From the NCBI GenBank assembly GCA_023374045.1, contig CM041776.1:39934171-39998170 (forward strand): a stretch of 64,000 nucleotides of DNA. Direction: 5' to 3'. Both the position numbers and the translations under genes were made by a program. Position 1 is the first letter of the stretch; the number at the start of each line of letters is the position of its first letter. Source of the stretch: Limonium bicolor. Taxonomy: Eukaryota > Streptophyta > Magnoliopsida > Caryophyllales > Plumbaginaceae. The notes beneath the pieces were generated by a model. It was not told the DNA's origin. It made no database searches and saw nothing but the letters and a program-made list of their open reading frames with translations. This document shows, piece after piece, positions 56,801-64,000 of the stretch.

Positions 56801-58670
56801 AATTTAATATTAAAAACTATAATTTATAAGTTAATACTAACTTATATAAAGTTTAGGGTTAAAATGTGAATAAAGGAAGATAAAGTAAAAACCGAAGTTA
56901 AGGGTTATCTTGTAATTTATTAAAGTTGGTATAATGAGATTGTAAATTACGAAACTTAAGATGGATATTTGGTAAATTAAAAAAAGTAATGTGTTAAATA
57001 ATATTTACAAGATTAATGTGGATAATTAGTGATTATAAAAGTATAAGGTTTTTGACAATTATAGAAGTTAATATAATTATTTTACATTTCCGAAAACTAA
57101 TATGGGTATTTAGTAGATTATAAAAGTGTTTGGTTATTTGAAGTTGAAAAGTTAATGGGTTCAAATTATGATTACCGGAAACTATATGTGGTTATTTAGT
57201 AATTCATAAAGTTGTTGGGTATAAAATATAAGTACCGAATTAATAAGGTTGGTTTTGTAATTTAATAAGGAAATGAAGTAAAACTAGGTAATATAATGTA
57301 TTATGGTATATTATGGAGTATAATATAAAGTTTATAAAATAATTGTGGTGATAATAAAAATGACCAAGGGATATAATATAAAGAATAAGTGGAAACAATT
57401 ATGAGTTTATAAATAAGGAAATAGAAATTTACCACAAGGTGGAAATTCATTATCACATGTGAATATCACATAAAATAACGAACTATTGAACTACCTAGAA
57501 CCACTGATAAATAACAGGGGGAAACGGAAGAACATACGAAGTTAGTATACTACGTAAATAAACTCTACAGTGACAGTACTGTAATATTTAATGAATAGTT
57601 ATATTAATATTACCCGGTATTGCATGTTTAAATAACAGCGTACGGGAAAGAACTACTGAACAGGAACTTGTCAAGCTAGCAGTTACTTGGTGAACGGTAT
57701 GTTAATTGTGTGGTCTGAATGTCCTAAGGATTATCCTAAGGTCCAGACATTACGTGCTTAATTGTTTAAGAGCGATATCAGTGATTTTGTGTATATGATA
57801 TTGTGTACTGTATTACTCAAACTGTTGCGTTATATTTTATACGCGAACGTCTTATGACGGGAAGTTTATACATCTAAACTGGAACAAGACTAACTGACCT
57901 TTAGGTATTATTGAACCTAACTGATGGTCAACTGTTATAGTCTTAATTCAATATTGGTTACTGTACCACTGACTAAAGGGCTAACTTATAAAGAGAGGAA
58001 TCCAGACTGTTCCGACATTCTGGTTGCGCATTGTGATCACTACGAGAGACTTCAATGGAGAGTCACTCAAGGAAATCCATCAGCCACATTCGGGGATGGC
58101 GGAGGGCACTGCCGTTGGTGCACAGGTTCGACCGGATCAGTCAATTATCCAGGGCCTAGGGTCAACTGGTAACAGTTCCAATGGAACACAGGGGAATACT
58201 GTCCATTAATAAGTTATTAAGGGGTGTCTTGACATGACGCCTGAGGTGGAAATTAATCGGAAAAGGTTAAATGATTGGTTTAAAAGATAAGGCTCAGGTG
58301 GCCAACTAACAAGTACAGTTTAATACGCGTATCTTGTTTGGTGATTGTTATGGATTATTAATGTGTGATTATTGGTTATTGCTATGGATTATTGTTGTGA
58401 GGTTATTGGTGTCGTGTACTATTGTACACTGATGTTTACAGGTGAATTGTTAAGTGATTGTTAAATGTTTTCAGTTATTACTGTTATTATTGTAAACCGG
58501 TATTTCATGTAAAGAACCTAATATCAAGATGGCTAAAACGACTTAAGGAATCTTGATGATTTAAGACTACATTTAGCATACCAGCATTTCGATTGCTGAG
58601 CCCTTCATTGGGCCAAACATTCCAGGTTATTGAAGAAGACTCAAGCCGGAGTGCGGGACTCGGGGGTAGC
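53819..58670 (+). repeat. Continuation of the old gypsy LTR interrupted by element 2
   Basis: Begins GCTAT (target duplication of GCTAG) and runs to element 3 at 58671. The 53824-54240 part has the CTTAAAGCACAAAAAACGCA type sequence seen near LTR starts of this group. 55900-57640 is very AT-rich (about 75%). 57680-58330 resembles the LTR segment containing GGTGAACGGTATG and CCGGATCAG-like motifs of the other families in reversed sense. No open frame looks like a real gene. Together with 38773-39193 it would form one LTR of more than 5 kb. Confidence 0.5.
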
Positions 58671-60800
58671 TGTAACACCCCTAAAACCGGCCTAAGAGTT
58701 AAGGGTATTACACGCCGCGTATTACTACCAATAACGCAAGGCTCTAAACGATCAAAAACAATAAAGGCCCAAAACAGAGTTCACTTAACATTGTAAACCA
58801 AAGTATTCAAATACAGCGGAAGTAAACGGATTCCAAATACATATCCGAATCAGAAACTCAAAACAGAGGAAGGCCCGAAGGCTACAACGTCATAACAGAA
58901 GTTTAAACAGTCAAATGAGCTAAGCACTACAGCTCCAGAACTCAAGATGATCCTCGCTGATCAATCTGCAAAAATGTTAGAAGTAGGGGAATGAGCACAC
59001 AACTATGCCCAGTAAGCAGCGACCGTCATCAGCAAGGTCGCTCAAAACAATTGAAATCAGAAGAAGAGAAGATAAACATCTTATGCACAATTCTCAATAG
59101 TCAGAAGCTTTCAGAAACAGAAGCAGAGTGGAACACAAGGGGTTCCCATTTCAGAAACAGTCAGAGCACTTAAACAGAAAGGGGACAAGACACAATGCAC
59201 ACACTCAGAAGGGTCGAAGACCCATAGACCATACCAGGTCTCTCGGCAACGCAGAAATGACTCGAAAGAGCCAAAGGGTTCGTCAACCCCACAGAACAGA
59301 AAGGGAATGACCCACACTCAGAACGACGTCTACATGGTATACCACGGAATAGCTCGACCCAGCCATTCACGGCTCAGAAACAATGTGTAATGTCCCAAAA
59401 CAGAAAGGTTGCTTAAACAGAAGCAAAGTTGCATTTAAATATGCCAAAACACTCATAAATCAGTAGCACAGATCATAAGGAAACCAACGCCGCAGACGGC
59501 ACTCAAATCGGAGTTCAAACGAAGAAGTTATGTTGAAAACAGAGGGGTGTCCGAACTTGTGTCCGGACGTCAATGTTCGGACACAAGTCGAACTAAAACA
59601 GGGAGAAGGATTCAGAATGTCCGAACATCAATGTTCGGACTGATGTTCGGACAGAGTACGGAAAAGAATACGCGGGATGTCCGACCTTGTGTCCGGACGT
59701 CGAAGTTCGGACACAGGTCGAACTTAAATCAGAGGAAAACCTGAGGGTGTGTCCGAACATCCATGTTCGGACAGATGTTCGGACATACCCCGAACTCGCA
59801 AATCAGAAAGGCAGAAACGCACTGTCCGAACTTCAAAGCTCGGACGGAAGTTCGGACAGTGCGAAAAATGCAATTTCCAGAAGACGAACAGAGCAGAAAA
59901 ACAACACAAATCAATGCCTCAAAATGCCAATTAAGCACACACACCAAATCAGACATTAAACAGGAAACCATGGGGGTTTAGCCATTTCAAATCACAACAA
60001 AAGTTAGTAGAAACACACATAAAATCAGATAACGCTCTTGCAACACCCCATGGCTGAACTTCCAAACTGAATCGAGTAACCACCTACCTCAATTAGCAGA
60101 AGAAGAACAACGATCTGAAACCGCAGGCACAATCCACGCAGAGCAACAATCCGATACAGACCAACAGCCACTGAATTCCACAATCAAGCCCAGAAATCAG
60201 AAAACATTCGAAGGAAACCTAGACTTGGAAACTCCAAAACTGTATAACTTTCTGCATCACAAACCTGGAATCGAGACCAGACGAATACTCTGCAGAAGAA
60301 TCCCAACTTGCGCGCAACCAACGGCCACTGATTCGAACACAATCAAAAACCCTCAATCAGAAACTGGAACAAGAACGGATGATACAACGGAGACCGGTTC
60401 TGCAATACCAACCTGAAAACGAAGAGGAAACCACACCGCAACGAAGATCACCAATCTGATTGCAGCAGTAGGACCAGAATCTTCAACAGAGGGGAAAGAT
60501 CGAGAGAGAAGGAAAAGAGAGAGAAACTGCCGCTTAGCACCACGATAGAGAACGCTCCTCACGATTAGACTGAATTGAACTGACGTGATGAAAATAATTA
60601 GAAGGCTAAATTAAATAAGGTTCCCATCCTTATTAACTAATAAAAACAATTACCTTAATTGTTTTATGCAAGGACTTCCCTGCCCTGTCATTAAAAGGAA
60701 TGCCGATCAAGTCCCACTGTCAATAAGGAATAAAACAATCCAACTTAGGATAGCATTGCAACTGATATAACATAAGGTATGAATTATGCGGGTTATAACA
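58671..60800 (-). repeat. Gypsy element 3, 3' LTR (2130 bp)
   Basis: TGTAACACCCCTAAAACCGG to GGTTATAACA. It shares ACAGCGGAA near its TGTAAC end with elements 1 and 2. It contains the palindromic array at 59546-59880. Short frames within it (59547-59971, 60225-60562) are repeat translations or low complexity. Confidence 0.88.
59546..59880. repeat. Palindromic TGTCCGAAC/GTTCGGACA repeat array
   Basis: Five units of about 60-72 bp. Each has TGTCCGAAC or TGTCCGACC and one or two complements such as ATGTTCGGACA, for example GTCCGAACATCAATGTTCGG, followed by a CAGAGG/CAGAAG-like spacer. Confidence 0.85.
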
Positions 60801-60817
60801 TCACCTCCCCCTTAAAA
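60801..60817 (-). other. Polypurine tract, gypsy element 3
   Basis: Minus-strand TTTTAAGGGGGAGGTGA adjoining the 3' LTR; the pol stop is only about 28 bp away. Confidence 0.85.
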
Positions 60818-60844
60818 GAATCTCGTCCTCGAGATTAACTCACC

Positions 60845-62302
60845 TTACTGCTCGAACAGGGAGGGAAACTTGGCACGCAGCTCATCTTCGAGCTCCCACG
60901 TAGCTTCACTCTCTAACTGATCAGACCACTGGACCTTCACCATAGGCAGGGTCTTACTACGAAGCTGACGGACGTCCCTGGCTAGAATGCGAGTAGGCAC
61001 CGCCTCGAAACTGCAATCCTCTCTCAGCTGAAGCTGGCTGTAGTCGATCACGTGAGACGGATCATGCAGATACTTCCTCAACATAGACACATGGAAAACT
61101 CCGTGGACAGCAGACAAAGCAGGTGGCAAAGCCAAACGGTAAGCCACAGGGCCAATCCTCTCCAGAATCTCAAACGGTCCAACGAACCTTGGGCTAAGCT
61201 TCCCACGCTTCCCAAACCGGACTACGCCTCTGACCGGCGACACTCGCAGATAGACATGATCACCAACATCAAACTCAAGCGGCCTGCGCCTCTGATCTGC
61301 ATAGCATTTCTGCCTACTCTGGGCAACAATCAAACGCTCTCGGATCACCCGGATCTTCTCCACTGCACCCTGCACCAGCTCGGGGCCAACCAAAACCCTC
61401 TCCTTCAGGTCGTCCCAACAGATGGGGGACCTGCACCTCCTACCGTACAACGCTTCAAACGGAGCCATACCAATGCTCGCCTGGAAGCTGTTGTTGTAGG
61501 CGAATTCGATCAGAGTCACATGCTCCCAGCTACCTCCAAAGTCCAAGACACATGCGCGAAGCATGTCCTCCAAAACCTGATTAGTCCTCTCTGTCTGGCC
61601 ATCCGACTGTGGATGGTAAGCTGAACTGAAGGCCAAACTCGTACCCAGGGCCTTATGTAAACTACGCCAGAATCTCGAAACAAAACGTGGGTCACGATCA
61701 GACACAATAGTGGTAGGCACACCATGCAACCTCACTATCTCATCCAAATACAAACGAGCTAGACGCTCCAAACTGAAGGTCTTCTTCACTGGCAGAAAAT
61801 GAGCAGACTTAGTCAGACGATCAACTATCACCCAAACGGCATCACAGCCCGAGGAAGTCTTGGGCAAACCCATGACAAAATCCATCCCCACACTCTCCCA
61901 CTTCCACTCAGGAACGGAAAGGGGCTGAAGCAAACCTGCTGGCCTCTGGTGCTCAGCCTTCACCTGCTGACAGGTCTGGCACTTCGAAACAAACTCAGAG
62001 ATGTCACGCTTCATTCCAGACCACCAGAAAGACTCTCGGAGATCCCGATACATCTTCACCCCTCCTGGGTGAACTGAATATGGCGCTCCATGGGCCTCCT
62101 GAAGGATCTCTCTGCGCAGCACTGCATCGTCTGGCACACATACACGGCCTCTGAAACGCAGACAACCATCACTGGAGACACTGAAATCTGAACTCTGCTC
62201 TGAAGACAGCCCCTCTCTAATCCGACATAAAGCTGAGTCTGACTCCTGACCAACCCGGATCCTGTCGACCAACGAAGACTGCACCTGAAGCGCTGCTATC
62301 AC
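60845..62302 (-). CDS. Gypsy element 3 integrase plus chromodomain (485 aa, open)
   Basis: Continuous frame covering the C-terminal half of pol. Integrase zinc finger: '[11 protein letters not shown]' then 'KCQTCQQVK' (residues about 75-115). Catalytic core: 'GMDFVMGLP', '[13 protein letters not shown]', '[20 protein letters not shown]' with D, D and E (about 135-250). A GPY/F-like module '[20 protein letters not shown]' and '[17 protein letters not shown]' follow, then a chromodomain '[20 protein letters not shown]' and '[18 protein letters not shown]' to 'KFPSLFEQ' and the stop. In full-length elements this is part of one polyprotein; the ATG at 62302 is not a true start. This is the best-preserved coding stretch of the window besides AlkB and the element 2 pol. 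Confidence 0.93.
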   Translation of the reverse strand: MIAALQVQSSLVDRIRVGQESDSALCRIREGLSSEQSSDFSVSSDGCLRFRGRVCVPDDAVLRREILQEAHGAPYSVHPGGVKMYRDLRESFWWSGMKRDISEFVSKCQTCQQVKAEHQRPAGLLQPLSVPEWKWESVGMDFVMGLPKTSSGCDAVWVIVDRLTKSAHFLPVKKTFSLERLARLYLDEIVRLHGVPTTIVSDRDPRFVSRFWRSLHKALGTSLAFSSAYHPQSDGQTERTNQVLEDMLRACVLDFGGSWEHVTLIEFAYNNSFQASIGMAPFEALYGRRCRSPICWDDLKERVLVGPELVQGAVEKIRVIRERLIVAQSRQKCYADQRRRPLEFDVGDHVYLRVSPVRGVVRFGKRGKLSPRFVGPFEILERIGPVAYRLALPPALSAVHGVFHVSMLRKYLHDPSHVIDYSQLQLREDCSFEAVPTRILARDVRQLRSKTLPMVKVQWSDQLESEATWELEDELRAKFPSLFEQ

Positions 62303-63902
62303 ACTGGCACTGGCTGGCTGGTCTGACTACCCAAACTCCCATACGCTGAAGCTCTAAGGCGGACCTCTGAACTCCTGACAAGGCACAAGCTACGCCCGGA
62401 GCACCTCTCCGGCTCAATGCGTCTGCTACAACATTCGCTCTACCCGGGTGGTAGAGGATCTCTAAATCGTAGTCATGAAGTAGCTCCAACCACCTCCTCT
62501 GTCTCAAGTTCAGCTCCTTCTGAGTGAACAAATACTTGAGACTCTTGTGGTCAGTGTAAACCTTACACGACGCCCCATATAGGTAATGCCTCCAAATTTT
62601 CAGCGCGAACACTACAGCTGCCAACTCCAGGTCGTGGGTAGGGTAGTTCTTCTCATAGGGCTTAAGCTGCCGAGAGCCATAAGCCACTACCTTACCCTGC
62701 TGCATCAAAACACATCCTAGTCCCTTGTGGGACGCATCACAGAAGACCTCGAATCCCTCGGTCCCAGAAGGCAAAGTCAGAATCGGTGCCGTCGTCAACC
62801 TCTTCTTAATCTCCTGGAACTCTGCTCGCAAGCCTCGCTCCACTCATACTTGATCTCCTTCCTCAACAGACGGGTCAGCGGGGATACAATCTTAGAAAAA
62901 CCCCTCAAACTTCCTGTAGTACCCAGCTAACCCAAGGAAACTGCGAATCTCAGCAACATTCGTGGGCCTCGCCCACTCCATCACAGCTCTAATCTTCTCA
63001 GGATCTACTGAGATACCGTCCTTCGAGACCACATGTCCCAAGAATACTACGCGGTCAAGCCAGAAGTCACACTTCTTCAACTTCGCATACAGCTCACGAT
63101 CCTTAAGTGTCTGCAAAACAATCCTTAGATGCTCCTCATGCTCCTCTGCGCTCTTGGAGTACACCAAGATATCATCTATGAAGACCACTACAAACTGATC
63201 CAGATAGGGTTTGAAAACCCGGTTCATCATATCCATGAAGACTGAGGGAGCATTAGTCAGACCAAACGGCATGACTAGGAACTCGTAATGACCATAACGA
63301 GTCCTAAAAGCGGACTTAGGCACATCCTCGGCCTTAATCCTCAACTGATGGTAGCCCGAACGAAGATCTATCTTCGAAAACACTGTGGCGCCCGCCAACT
63401 GGTCAAACAAATCGTCTATGCGCGGAAGGGGATAGCGATTCTTGATGGTCACCTTGTTCAGCTCTCTATAATCGATGCACAAACGGAAGGTCCCATCCTT
63501 CTTCTTCACAAACAGCACTGGCGCTCCCCAAGGCGAAACACTAGGGCGGATGAAGCCCTTATCTAACAGCTCCTGAAGCTGGACCTTCAGCTCCTTCAAC
63601 TCCGCCGGACTCATACGGTAAGGGGCCCTAGAGATGGGCTGAGTCTCTGGCGCTAAATCGATCGTGAACTCCACTTCACGCACTGGTGGAAGTCCGGGCA
63701 CGTCGTCCTGGAAGACCTCAGGAAACTCTCTGACAATCGGGATGCTCTCCAAGCTAGATCCCTCACGCACCTCTGGCAGATAACATAAGAAGCCCTGGCA
63801 GCCCTTCCTCAAGAAACTGGCTGCCTGCATCGCTGACACAATCACAGGCGCACATGGAACTACATTCCCAGCGTAGACAAAACGGCTCGCCTGGCAGATC
63901 AA
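62217..63902 (-). pseudogene. Gypsy element 3 reverse transcriptase and RNase H, frameshifted
   Basis: RT at 63902-62892: '[20 protein letters not shown]', '[20 protein letters not shown]', '[15 protein letters not shown]', the catalytic '[13 protein letters not shown]', and '[12 protein letters not shown]' where the frame breaks near 62915. RNase H at 62843-62440: '[20 protein letters not shown]', '[20 protein letters not shown]', '[12 protein letters not shown]' and '[13 protein letters not shown]'. A further shift near 62310 links to the integrase frame. All catalytic acidic residues are present. Confidence 0.92.
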
Positions 63903-64000
63903 ACACCACTTTCCTCGCTGCGCAGTCTATATGGGCATGGTGCTCTGCTAGCCAATCCATGCCCAAAATCACATCAAAACAGGTCATCCGCATCGGGATG
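63763..64000 (-). pseudogene. Gypsy element 3 protease C-terminus (partial)
   Basis: '[20 protein letters not shown]' and '[10 protein letters not shown]' mark the end of the retroviral-type aspartic protease and the linker to RT. The active-site DSG would lie beyond the window edge. A frame change near 63890 joins it to the RT frame. Confidence 0.85.

Larger units (their letters stand above)
58671..64000 (-). mobile_element. Ty3/gypsy chromovirus, third element, runs off the right edge
   Basis: Minus-strand. 3' LTR 58671-60800 (2130 bp), PPT 60801-60817, then chromodomain, integrase, RNase H, RT and protease in reversed map order to the window end. Protein spelling is clearly different from element 2 (about 60-65% in integrase by eye), so it is a different family of the same chromovirus clade. 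The 5' LTR, PBS and gag lie outside the window. Confidence 0.92.

Noticed and set aside
59547..59971. Clusters of short frames on both strands in the element 3 LTR
   Set aside because: They come from the TGTCCGAAC repeat array; every frame is partly open because of the repeat composition.

Overview
The window is nuclear DNA of a flowering plant, most likely a eudicot. The evidence is one intron-containing GDSL esterase/lipase gene, plant L1-type LINEs, a Ty1/copia element and several very large Ty3/gypsy chromoviruses (Tekay/Del-like, with a C-terminal chromodomain). I cannot name the species. About 85-90% of the window is transposable-element DNA, much of it nested.

Layout. 1-2190: a plant-transposon-type ORF with a broken coiled-coil tail, followed by a small minus-strand exon fragment. 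2450-4660: AT-rich intergenic DNA with two families of local repeats. 4663-9693: a LINE inserted cleanly between 15-17 bp target-site duplications. 9708-12622: the only recognisable host gene, a five-exon GDSL esterase/lipase, with promoter and 3' flank. 12623-17580: a decayed copia element with 228-bp LTRs. 18539-20983: a second, 5'-truncated copy of the same LINE family on the minus strand. From 20984 to the end nearly everything is long-LTR gypsy material. An old plus-oriented LTR (20984-22418, continued at 36946-38742) is split by a 14.5-kb minus-oriented element with 4.6-4.7 kb LTRs and almost no coding capacity (22419-36945). A second old plus-oriented LTR (38773-39193, continued from 53824) is split by a 14.6-kb minus-oriented element with 4.0-kb LTRs and recognisable gag-pol (39194-53818). 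A third minus-oriented chromovirus starts at 58671 and runs off the right edge.

The most unusual object is in the 39194-53818 element. Between its gag zinc knuckles and its protease lies a 244-codon AlkB-family 2-oxoglutarate/Fe(II) dioxygenase ORF (47257-47991) on the same strand as gag-pol. It has its own stop codon and an AATAAA signal, and splice-like acceptors flank it on both sides. The gag itself is interrupted by short GT...AG segments. I read this as a captured host demethylase gene carried as a possible cassette exon. That reading could give Gag-AlkB when the exon is included and Gag-Pol when it is skipped. The domain identity is well supported; the splicing model is inference.

A second recurring theme is that the LTRs of at least three different gypsy families each carry arrays of about 60-72 bp repeats, and each repeat contains a GC-rich near-palindrome. 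The sequences differ between families but the architecture is the same. Single-base indels break almost every coding region, including the otherwise well-conserved GDSL gene, so some frameshifts may be assembly errors rather than real decay.
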